Origin: Planctomycetota bacterium
GTDB taxonomy: Bacteria; Planctomycetota; UBA1135; GCA-002686595
Direction of reading: 5' to 3'
DNA length: 64,000 nt
Assembly (NCBI GenBank): GCA_016709875.1
Contig: JADJLZ010000001.1
Coordinates: forward strand, 248,001 to 312,000
In this document: piece by piece, positions 51,474 to 60,137 of the stretch
How the letters are laid out: each line of letters starts with the position of its first letter
Position numbering within the stretch: the first letter of the stretch is position 1
Notes under the pieces: model-generated
Told to the model about the DNA's origin: nothing
The model's input: the letters and a program-made list of their open reading frames with translations, nothing else
Databases searched by the model: none
Made by a program: the position numbers and the translations under genes

Positions 51474-53657
51474 CTAGACGCAGCCGTGGCGCTGCAGCAG
51501 TTCTTCCTGAGCGACGCGCGGCTTCTGGTTGCCGGGCTTGGCCTTCTTGTACTTGCCGTCGGGCCCCAGCAGCCAGGCCTGCGAATTGTCCGCCAGGTTG
51601 GTCTCGATCGCTTCCTGGTACACGCGCTGCGAGAGGCGTTCGTCGAGAACGGGGAACATCACCTCGACGCGCGCGAAGAAATTGCGCTGCATCCAGTCGG
51701 CGCTGGAGCAGAAGACGAGCTCCTTGCCCTCCGCCTCGAAGTAGAAGACGCGGCTGTGCTCGAGGAAGCGGCCAATGATCGAGCGCACGTGGATCTTGTC
51801 CGACACGCCGGGCACGCCGGGCCGCAGGCAGCACACGCCGCGCACGACGAGATCGATCTCGACGCCGGCTTGCGAGGCGCGGTAGAGCGCCTGGATGATC
51901 TTGGGCTCGACCAGCGCGTTCATCTTGGCCGCGATGCGCGCGGGCTTCCCGGCGCGCGCGAGGTCGGCCTCCTGGTCGATCAATGCGATCAGGTTCTTCT
52001 GCAGCGTGAACGGCGCCTGGCGCAGGCGCTTCAGGCGCGCGGAGCGGCCCAGGCCCGTGAGCTCGGTGAAGAGCCGCTGCACGTCCTCGCCGATGTCCTT
52101 GTCGCAGGTGAGCAGACCGATGTCGGTGTAGGCCTTGGCGGTGCCCGCGTGGTAGTTGCCCGTCGCCAGGTGCACGTAGTTGCGCATCTGCGCGCCTTCG
52201 CGGCGCACGACGAGCAGCAGCTTGGCGTGCGTCTTGTAGCCGACGACGCCGTAGACGACCTTCACGCCGGCTTCCTGCAGCCGGGTCGCAACCTGGATGT
52301 TCGCGGCCTCGTCGAAGCGCGCACGCAACTCGATCACGGCCGTGACCTCCTTGCCGTTGCGCGCGGCCTGCACCAGCGCCTCGACGAAGGGCGAGTCGCT
52401 GCCGGTGCGGTAGAGCGTCTGCTTGATCGCTAGGACGGCCGGGTCTTCCGAAGCGGCGCGCACGAACTCGATCACCGGGAGGAAGGACTCGAAGGGATGG
52501 TGCAGCACGACGTCGCCGTTGCGGATCCACTCGAACGGATCTTCGGCCTGCTCGAAGCGCTTGGGCACGCGCGGCGTGAAGCGCGGGTACTTGAGGTCAC
52601 GGCGATCGACGAGCTCCCAGATCGCGACCAGGCGGTGCAGGTTGACCGGCCCGTTGACGCGGTAGAGGTCCTGCCCCTCGAGCTGGAAGCGGTCGAGCAG
52701 GTACTCGACCAGCTCCGGCGGACAATCGTCGGCGACTTCCAGGCGCACGCCCTGGCCGTAGTTGCGCGTCGAGAGCTCGCCCTTGATGGCATGCAGCAGG
52801 TCGTCGACTTCTTCCTCGTCCACCCACAGGTCGCTGTTGCGCGTGACACGAAACTGGTGGCAGGACTTGATCGCCATCCCGGGGAAGAGCTCGCCCACCT
52901 GGTCGTGCACGACCGAGGAGAGCATCACGAAGTCGTGCGGCCCCTGACCGATGTCCTGCGGCATCGCGATCAAGCGCGGCAGCGCGCGCGGAACCTGCAC
53001 GACGGCGTAGCCCGCCGTGCGGCCGAAGGCATCCTGGCCCTCGACTTCGAGCACGAAATTGAGGCTCTTGTTCAGGATGCGCGGAAACGGGTGCGCCGGA
53101 TCGAGACCCACGGGCGTCAGCACCGGCAGCACCTCGCGCAGAAAGTACTTGCGCACCCAGCGCTGCTGGCGCGTGGTCCACTGCGCGCGCTTCACGACGC
53201 GGATGTTCTGCGTCTCGAGCTCGGGCAGCAGCTGTTCGTTGAGCACGCGGTACTGCTCGTTGACCAGCGCGTGCGCATTCTCGCTGATGCGGCGCATGAG
53301 CTCTTCGGGCGCGATCCCGTCCGCGCCGGCCTGCGTGACGTGGAAGGCGACCTGCTGCTTCACGCCCGAGACGCGGATCTCGAAGAACTCGTCGAGGTTG
53401 GTGCTGCAGATCGTCAGGAAGCGCAGGCGTTCGAGCAGCGGCGTCGCCGGATCCTTGGCCTGCTCGAGCACCCGCAAATTGAATTCGAGCAGCGCGAGCT
53501 CGCGGTTCTGGAACAGCCCCGGATCGCGCAGGTCGGGCGCGGGCTCGACCGGCGCGGGGGTCTCGACGCGCGCGGCGGGCAGCAGCGTGAAGGTCGGCAC
53601 CGGCTTGGGTGCGCCTTCCCCGGGGGCGGGAGCATCGTGCTGCGGTTCGGAAGCCAT
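51474..53657 (-). CDS. ppk: Polyphosphate kinase 1
   Basis: 727 residues. N domain ('LFQNRELALLEFNLRVLEQA', 'STNLDEFFEIRVSGVK'), head and two catalytic PLD-like domains. The catalytic histidine lies in 'YKTHAKLLLVVRR' and the second conserved histidine segment is 'YVHLATGNYHAGTAKAY'. 'IPVMLD'-type wording is absent, but 'LIALIDQEADLARAGKPARI', 'NALVEPKIIQALYRAS' and 'CCLRPGVPGVSDKIHVRSIIGRFLEHSR' are diagnostic. The enzyme makes polyphosphate from ATP. The start at 53657 is chosen over TTG 53681. A low-complexity tail of about 35 residues precedes the N domain. Confidence 0.96.
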   Translation of the reverse strand: MASEPQHDAPAPGEGAPKPVPTFTLLPAARVETPAPVEPAPDLRDPGLFQNRELALLEFNLRVLEQAKDPATPLLERLRFLTICSTNLDEFFEIRVSGVKQQVAFHVTQAGADGIAPEELMRRISENAHALVNEQYRVLNEQLLPELETQNIRVVKRAQWTTRQQRWVRKYFLREVLPVLTPVGLDPAHPFPRILNKSLNFVLEVEGQDAFGRTAGYAVVQVPRALPRLIAMPQDIGQGPHDFVMLSSVVHDQVGELFPGMAIKSCHQFRVTRNSDLWVDEEEVDDLLHAIKGELSTRNYGQGVRLEVADDCPPELVEYLLDRFQLEGQDLYRVNGPVNLHRLVAIWELVDRRDLKYPRFTPRVPKRFEQAEDPFEWIRNGDVVLHHPFESFLPVIEFVRAASEDPAVLAIKQTLYRTGSDSPFVEALVQAARNGKEVTAVIELRARFDEAANIQVATRLQEAGVKVVYGVVGYKTHAKLLLVVRREGAQMRNYVHLATGNYHAGTAKAYTDIGLLTCDKDIGEDVQRLFTELTGLGRSARLKRLRQAPFTLQKNLIALIDQEADLARAGKPARIAAKMNALVEPKIIQALYRASQAGVEIDLVVRGVCCLRPGVPGVSDKIHVRSIIGRFLEHSRVFYFEAEGKELVFCSSADWMQRNFFARVEVMFPVLDERLSQRVYQEAIETNLADNSQAWLLGPDGKYKKAKPGNQKPRVAQEELLQRHGCV

Positions 53658-53797
53658 GGTGTGCGCGGGAGATCTTCGCAAAGCCAGCGCGGTCGCGCCA
53701 CGGCAAGCGAAGTGCGAAGAGCCTTCATCGTCTGTTCTTCACTGGATCTTCACTTCCCGCTCCGGAATCCGCTCGCAAGCGTAGGATGGACGCCTCC

Positions 53798-54475
53798 ATG
53801 ATCCGCCCGCGGCCCTGGATCGACGCGCTTGCGCGACACGCGCACAGCGCGCGCGAGCGCCCCGACCCCGAGCACGTCCACCAGTTGCGCGTTGCCGCGG
53901 GTCGGCTCGTCGTGTGGCTGCGCCTCGCGCGAAGGCGCGCTCTGCGCGACGACTTGCGCTGGCTGCGGCGCGGCGCCGCGCGGGTACGCGACCTCGACGT
54001 TCTGCTCGCACAGCACGGCGCCGAGACTTGGAGCGCAGCCCTCGTCGGCGAGCGTCGCGAGGCCGCCGCCGCGCTCCACACCGAGCTCGCGTCTGCACGC
54101 CTCGACGGGCTGCTGCAGGCGCTCGAGTACCTTCCCGCGCTCGACGAGGCACGCGCGCGCAAGCGCCTGTCCAAGTTGCGCGCGAAGGCCGACGACGCCG
54201 CAGCGCAGGCATTCTCCCTCGATCCTCCGCGTTCAGCGGACCTGCACACGCTGCGCAAGCGCGTGCGCGGCGTGCGCTACGCGCTCGAATGGATGGGCCA
54301 GCCCAGCAGCCCGGAGCAGGCCTTGCAGGACGAACTCGGCCGGCTGCGCGACGCCGAGGCCGCGCGCCTGCGCGCGCGCTCGGCCGGCGCCGCGCTCGGC
54401 GAGGATGCAGCGCCCGAGAGCGGGCATGCGCGCAAGCTCTGGCGCGCGATCACAAAGGAGGGACGTTCGTCGTGA
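53798..54475 (+). CDS. CHAD domain protein (polyphosphate-binding)
   Basis: 225 residues. The two CHAD halves are visible: 'PEHVHQLRVAAGRLVVWLRLARR' with 'RVRDLDVLLAQ' in the first, and 'DLHTLRKRVRGVRYALEWM' in the second, each with the conserved His-x2-Arg-x2 basic helix. CHAD domains bind polyphosphate granules. The gene is divergent from ppk, 141 bp away, and overlaps the SixA gene by 4 bp, which fits a polyphosphate or phosphate-related role. ATG 53798 is preferred over ATG 53786 because AGGATGG lies at suitable spacing. Confidence 0.9.
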   Translation: MIRPRPWIDALARHAHSARERPDPEHVHQLRVAAGRLVVWLRLARRRALRDDLRWLRRGAARVRDLDVLLAQHGAETWSAALVGERREAAAALHTELASARLDGLLQALEYLPALDEARARKRLSKLRAKADDAAAQAFSLDPPRSADLHTLRKRVRGVRYALEWMGQPSSPEQALQDELGRLRDAEAARLRARSAGAALGEDAAPESGHARKLWRAITKEGRSS

Positions 54476-54941
54476 AGCTCTTCCTGGTGCGCCACGCCAT
54501 CGCCGCCGACCCCGCACCGGGCGAGCCCGATCCCGCGCGACCGCTCACCGCGGAGGGCCGCGTGAGCTTCGAACAGGAGGTGCGCGGACTCGTGCGGCTC
54601 GGAGTCCGCCTGGGGCGCGTGCGCTTCAGCCCCGCGCGCCGCGCACTTGAAACGGCCGAACTGCTCGCGCCGCTCCTCGAGGGCGAGTTCGAGGTCGACC
54701 CGCGGCTCGCAGCACCGCCCGACGCGCGGCTCGTCGCAAGCCTCGCAGGCGATGCTCTCGCGCTGGTCGGCCATGAGCCCTGGCTCTCGACGCTCGCGGC
54801 ACTGCTGACGGGCGGCGGTGGGCCTGCGCTGGGCCTGAAAAAGGGCGGAGTGTCGAACTCGAGGGCGAAGCGCGCCCGGGCGGGATGCGCCTCGTGCAGT
54901 CGCTCGCGCCAGCGACGCTGCGCGCGCTCGCGAACGGCTGA
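54472..54941 (+). CDS. sixA: SixA-type phosphohistidine phosphatase, frameshifted near the 3' end
   Basis: Starts at GTG 54472, overlapping the CHAD stop. 'MKLFLVRHAIA' is the RHG catalytic motif, and 'ALVGHEPWLSTLAALLTGG' carries the second histidine; 'LKKGGV' is the usual near-C-terminal motif. Right after it (about 54850) the frame changes; in the new frame 'VELEGEARPGG' to 'LRALANG' and TGA at 54939-54941 complete the expected C-terminus. One missing base (for example one G in 'GGAGTGTCG') explains the shift. Joined length is about 156 residues, normal for SixA. Likely a sequencing error. Confidence 0.8.
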
Positions 54942-54951
54942 GGCGCGCCTC

Positions 54952-56478
54952 CTAGCGGGCGTCCGCAGCCGGATGCGCGCTCTGCGCCGCGGCCTCGTCC
55001 TGCGCATCGCGCAGGCGCGCTCGGATCGCGTCGGCTTGCTCGGCGCGCTTGGCGAAGCTCTCGACCACGTGCGGATCGAAGTGCTTGCCCGTCTGCTCGA
55101 CGATCCACTTGAGCGCATCGGCGTGCGTCCAGGGCTGCTTGTAGGGCCGCGCGGAGGTCAGCGCGTCGTAGACATCCGACAGCGCGACGATGCGCGCCGC
55201 GAGCGGAATCGCTTCGCCCTTGAGGCCCATGGGATAGCCGCTGCCGTCCCATTTCTCGTGGTGTCCGCGCGCGATGTCGCGACCGCATACGAGGAAACCC
55301 TGGTCGGGGAAGTCGCGCATCACGCTCTCGATCGTCTGCGCGCCGATCTCGGCGTGTGTGCGCATGATCTGCCATTCCTCCGGCGAGAGTTTGCCCGGCT
55401 TGAGCAGGATCGCGTCGGGAATCCCGACCTTCCCGATGTCGTGCAGCGGCGCGGAGCGCACGAGGTTCTCGATGAAGGCATCGTCGATCATGTCGACGTG
55501 GCGACCGTCCTCGCGCAGCCCCTCGGCCACGAGCTTGCAGTAGAGCGAGACGCGCTCGAGGTGCTTGCCTGTGGCTTCGTCGCGCTGTTCGGAGAGACGT
55601 GCGAGCGCCAGGATCATCGCCTGTTGCGCGTGCTCGCGCTGGCCGCGGCGCAACTCGTTGCGCACGGCGACCGCGCAGGAGGTCGTGATCGAGCGCAGCA
55701 CGTGCGTCTCGTGCTCGTCGAGCTTGCGATCGTTGCGGGTGCCGAGATCGATCGTGATCTCGCCCAGGATCCCGTCGCGCGTGAGCAGCGGCTCCTCGTG
55801 CAGGTTGGACGACATCTCCGGGCCGTGGAAGGCCTCGACCGCGAGCTCGCGCTCGCCCCACAGTTGCACGTGCACACCGCGGCCCTGCATCAGGCCCGAG
55901 ACGGCGCGCGCTGTGACATCTGCGATCGCGGCCATCGAGTCTGCGCCGGAGAGGTCCACCGCGAACCGGTGCAGCCGCTCGAGCAGGCTCGACTGCTCGG
56001 CGATGCGCTCGCCGAAGCGTTCGTTCAGGCTGCGCAGGGCCTCGCGCACGAATTCGAGCTCGTCCTCGCCCAGGCGCAGCGATTCGATTTCGGCGTGGCG
56101 CCGCAAGGACTCGTCGACCGCGCGCAGCAGGTGCTCGTCGGAGGCCAGCGCGTCGAGACAGCGGAATACGTCCCCCGCCTGCACGGCGCCGAGCAGCGTC
56201 TCGACCGGCACGCCGTCGGAGAGCAGCACGCCCACGCTTGCGGGACTCGCCGCGCGCAACTCGCGCAGCGCCTCGAGGCCGCCGCAACCGTTGCCGTTCT
56301 CCTCCGCGACGACCACCGCGAAGGGGCCCTGCTCGCGCGCGAGGTCGAGCGCGCTCGCACGGTCACGGGCTTCCGCGACCTGGTAGCGCTCGCTCAGCAG
56401 CCGCTTGCAACCGGGGTCGACCGCGGCTTGGAGGCCGACGATCAGGATGCGCTGCTTGTTCGATTGTTCGGGGTGCAA
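54952..56478 (-). CDS. HD-GYP phosphodiesterase with pseudo-receiver and GAF-like domain
   Basis: 508 residues, beginning at TTG 56478 for lack of a better start. The N-terminal 125 residues fold like a receiver ('RILIVGLQ', 'FAVVVAEENG') but lack the phospho-acceptor aspartate and the acidic pair, so it is a pseudo-receiver. A GAF-like region (about 165-270) and a helix precede the HD-GYP domain: H346-D347 in 'APLHDIGKVGIPD', then 'HHEKWDGSGYPMGLKGEAIP' (407-426). Family members degrade cyclic-di-GMP. It is convergent with sixA, 10 bp apart. Its upstream region is the homopolymer block. Confidence 0.9.
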   Translation of the reverse strand: MHPEQSNKQRILIVGLQAAVDPGCKRLLSERYQVAEARDRASALDLAREQGPFAVVVAEENGNGCGGLEALRELRAASPASVGVLLSDGVPVETLLGAVQAGDVFRCLDALASDEHLLRAVDESLRRHAEIESLRLGEDELEFVREALRSLNERFGERIAEQSSLLERLHRFAVDLSGADSMAAIADVTARAVSGLMQGRGVHVQLWGERELAVEAFHGPEMSSNLHEEPLLTRDGILGEITIDLGTRNDRKLDEHETHVLRSITTSCAVAVRNELRRGQREHAQQAMILALARLSEQRDEATGKHLERVSLYCKLVAEGLREDGRHVDMIDDAFIENLVRSAPLHDIGKVGIPDAILLKPGKLSPEEWQIMRTHAEIGAQTIESVMRDFPDQGFLVCGRDIARGHHEKWDGSGYPMGLKGEAIPLAARIVALSDVYDALTSARPYKQPWTHADALKWIVEQTGKHFDPHVVESFAKRAEQADAIRARLRDAQDEAAAQSAHPAADAR

Positions 56479-56569
56479 GGGGAAGCACGCGCAAGGCGGG
56501 GAGCGCGGCTACCCGGTTCTCGGAGGATTCGCGCTCGGCTTGCGCTGACGAAAGTTTTGCTCAGGGGGA

Positions 56570-57560
<991 letters not shown>

Positions 57561-57566
57561 GCTGGC

Positions 57567-58562
57567 TCACTTCGCCCCGAGCGCCTCGAGGTCCGGCAAG
57601 ATGAAGGTCGCATTGCCGTCGATGTCACTCGTGTAGAGCGATCCGCCGAGCTCGTCCAGCGCGAGCCCCACGCCGAAGATCCGCGCGCCGTTGGGGTGGT
57701 AGAGCGAGATGCGTCCGCTGCTCGTGCGGTCGTCCACGCCGGCGTAGAAGGCCGCCTGCTCGCCGGGATTGTAGGCGCGGAAGAAGCCGCCAGCGTAGTC
57801 GTCGTGCTCGCCGAGCGCCGTCATCGTGTCGCCTGCGGCGTTGAAGATGCGCAGCGTCGCCTTGCCGTGCTCCTCGCACAGTCCCGAGCGCACACGCTCG
57901 CGCCCGTCGGCGTCGAACAGGCCGCAGGAACCGCCGATCGCCTCGGCCGCGAGCCTCGTCCCGGTCTTCGCGTTCGGCCCGAAGAGCGTGAAGTCGATCT
58001 CGCCTCGCTCGCGCGTTCCCAGCTGGCACGCGGGATGACCTTCGCGGGTCGTCAGCTCGAAGAAGGGCTGGCCGAACTGGTTCGTGCACAGCTGCGCGAG
58101 CGGCGCGCCGCTCCCGTTCCAGGTCTGCAGCACGCCGTCGCCGCGCGCGCCACAGCCGAGGAACGCGACCGGCTTCTCGCCCGGCCCGAAGGCGGTGAAC
58201 ACACCGTGCGCGTCGCCGTTGTCGCGCGCGACGGCGAGGATCTTGCCCTCCTTCGTCTTGAGCGAGAGGTTGCCGCCGCCGGTGGGCTCACCGCCGAGGT
58301 AGACGAGCTCGCGCCCGTCCTCCGACTTCACCTGGACGCGCCCGATCCCGTGGTCGGCGCACAGCGACGCCAGCGCCTGGCCGGACTCCGAGCGCGCCTC
58401 GAAAGCGCGCGCGCGGAGCACCCCCGGCAGCTCGATCCGCCCACGCGTGAGCATCCAGGCGGCGGCGCCCAGAGCGAACCAGGGAACGATGGCGAGGAAC
58501 AGCGCCAGGCGCAGCATGCGCTGCAGACGCTGGACACGCAGTGCGAGCTCGGGGGAATCCAT
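57567..58562 (-). CDS. Membrane-anchored hypothetical protein
   Basis: 331 residues. One membrane helix ('LRLALFLAIVPWFALGAAAWML', residues 17-40) near the N-terminus anchors a large extracytoplasmic part with beta-rich, loosely repeated units of 30-35 residues ('GGGNLSLKTKEGKILAVARDNGDAHGVFTAF', 'GATLRIFNAAGDTMTALGEHDDYAGGFFRAY'-like). Each unit has an '..D..G...GVF..' cadence. I do not recognise a family. The stop lies just after the homopolymer block; codons near it look normal. UPF0210 begins upstream, 52 bp away. Confidence 0.8.
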   Translation of the reverse strand: MDSPELALRVQRLQRMLRLALFLAIVPWFALGAAAWMLTRGRIELPGVLRARAFEARSESGQALASLCADHGIGRVQVKSEDGRELVYLGGEPTGGGNLSLKTKEGKILAVARDNGDAHGVFTAFGPGEKPVAFLGCGARGDGVLQTWNGSGAPLAQLCTNQFGQPFFELTTREGHPACQLGTRERGEIDFTLFGPNAKTGTRLAAEAIGGSCGLFDADGRERVRSGLCEEHGKATLRIFNAAGDTMTALGEHDDYAGGFFRAYNPGEQAAFYAGVDDRTSSGRISLYHPNGARIFGVGLALDELGGSLYTSDIDGNATFILPDLEALGAK

Positions 58563-58614
58563 GCCCTCCCTTTCGAGCCGCCGCGCGGATGAGCTTGAGC
58601 CGCCTGCCAGGCGC

Positions 58615-59979
58615 TCAGTTCTTGTAGCTCTGCAACGGGGCCGGAATGCGGCCGCCGCGCGCGCTGAGCAGCTTCGCGGAGAAGCGGCCGGGATCCTGCA
58701 CGATCGCGGTGCCGAGCAGGCCGCCCCACTCGACCTTCTCGCCCGGGCCCTTGCCGGGCACGGGGATCAGGCGCACCGCGGTCGTCTTCCAGTTGACCAT
58801 GCCGATCGCCATCTGGTCGGCGATGATGCCGACGATGGTCGCGGCCGGCGTGTCGCCGGGGACCGCGACCATGTCGAGGCCGACCGAGCACACCGCCGTC
58901 ATCTCGCCCAGCTTCGCGAGGCTCAGCGCGCCCTGCTCGACCGCGCGGATCATCCCGGCGTCCTCGGAGACGGGGATGAAGGCGCCCGAGAGGCCGCCCA
59001 CGCTCGAGCTCGCCATCGCGCCGCCCTTCTTGACCGCGTCGGTGAGCAGGGCGAGCGCCGCGGTCGTGCCCGGCGCGCCGGTCATGTCGACGCCGACGAG
59101 CTCGAGGATCGCGGCCACCGAATCCCCCTCGGCGGGCGTCGGCGCGAGGCTGATGTCGACGATGCCGAAGGTCGTGCCCAGGCGCCGTGCGGCCTCGCGG
59201 CCGACGAGCTCGCCCATGCGCGTGATCTTGAACGCCGTGCGCTTGACCGTCTCGGCCACCGCAAGGAGGTCCGCGTCGGGCCCCAGGCGCGCGAGCGCGG
59301 CGCGCACGACGCCGGGACCGGAGACGCCCACGTTGAGCACCGTCTCGGGCTCGCCGATTCCCAGGTGCGCCCCGGCGACGAAGGGGTTGTCCTCGACCGC
59401 GTTGCAGAAGCACACGAGCTTGGCGCAGCCCAGGGCGCCGCTCGCGCGCGTCGCATCGGCCGTGCGCAGGATCGTCTCGGCGAAGAGGTTGACCGCATCC
59501 ATGTTGATGCCCGCGCGCGTGCTCGCGAGCGAGACCGAGGCACACACGTGGCGCGTCTGCGCCAGCGCGGCGGGGATCGAGTCGAAGAGCGCGCGGTCGG
59601 AGTGCGTGAAGCCCTTGTGCACGTAGGCGCTGAAGCCGCCGATGAAATCGACACCGACCTCCTCGGCCGCCGCATCCATCGCGCGCGCGAAGGGCACCAG
59701 GTCGCGCGATCCCGAGGCCGCGGCGACGAGCGACATGGGTGTCGTCGCGATGCGCTTGTTGACGATCGGCACGCCGTAGTCGGCCGAGATCGACTGTGCG
59801 ACCGCGACGAGATCGCGCGCGTGGTGCACGATCTTCGCGTAGACCTTCTCGCAGGCGCGCGCCGGATCCGGGTCCGCGCAGTCGAGCAGGCTGATGCCGA
59901 GGGTGGTGGTGCGGATGTCGAGCGTCTCGAGCTCGATCATGCGCACCGTTTCGAGGATCTCTTGGTCGGTGAACGGCAT
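58615..59979 (-). CDS. UPF0210 (PFL family, DUF711) protein
   Basis: 454 residues from ATG 59979; an ATG at 59991 is possible, but the shorter form matches the usual length of about 452. Signatures are 'TVRMIELETLDIRTTTLGISLLDC', 'PFARAMDAAAEEVGVDFIGGFSA', 'INMDAVNLFAE', 'GVSGPGVV', 'KITRMGELVGREAA', 'GIVDISLAPTPAEGDSVAAILE' and 'VGLDMVAVPGDT', all of the UPF0210 family. Function is not established; the fold is related to pyruvate formate-lyase-like proteins. It is divergent from the cytochrome gene with about 158 bp between starts. Confidence 0.92.
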   Translation of the reverse strand: MPFTDQEILETVRMIELETLDIRTTTLGISLLDCADPDPARACEKVYAKIVHHARDLVAVAQSISADYGVPIVNKRIATTPMSLVAAASGSRDLVPFARAMDAAAEEVGVDFIGGFSAYVHKGFTHSDRALFDSIPAALAQTRHVCASVSLASTRAGINMDAVNLFAETILRTADATRASGALGCAKLVCFCNAVEDNPFVAGAHLGIGEPETVLNVGVSGPGVVRAALARLGPDADLLAVAETVKRTAFKITRMGELVGREAARRLGTTFGIVDISLAPTPAEGDSVAAILELVGVDMTGAPGTTAALALLTDAVKKGGAMASSSVGGLSGAFIPVSEDAGMIRAVEQGALSLAKLGEMTAVCSVGLDMVAVPGDTPAATIVGIIADQMAIGMVNWKTTAVRLIPVPGKGPGEKVEWGGLLGTAIVQDPGRFSAKLLSARGGRIPAPLQSYKN

Positions 59980-60095
59980 GCGGCGCGCCATTCTGGTGCG
60001 AAGTAGGTAGTCGGCAAGTAGGAAGCAGGAATCGTCCCGCTGCGCACAAAGGGTCATGGTTCCAGGGCATGCAAACGCCGACGATCACAGGTGTT

Positions 60096-60129
60096 CCCGG
60101 GGCGTCGAAGGCCCCCGCTCGACCCCGGG
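60096..60129 (+). promoter_or_regulatory. Hairpin overlapping the cytochrome ribosome binding site
   Basis: CCCGGGG (60096-60102) pairs perfectly with CCCCGGG (60123-60129), closing a 20-nt loop. The 3' arm overlaps the GGGAAG (60127-60132) that would serve as ribosome binding site for the ATG at 60138. It might limit translation; untested and seen by eye only. Confidence 0.35.
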
Positions 60130-60137
60130 AAGCCCAG

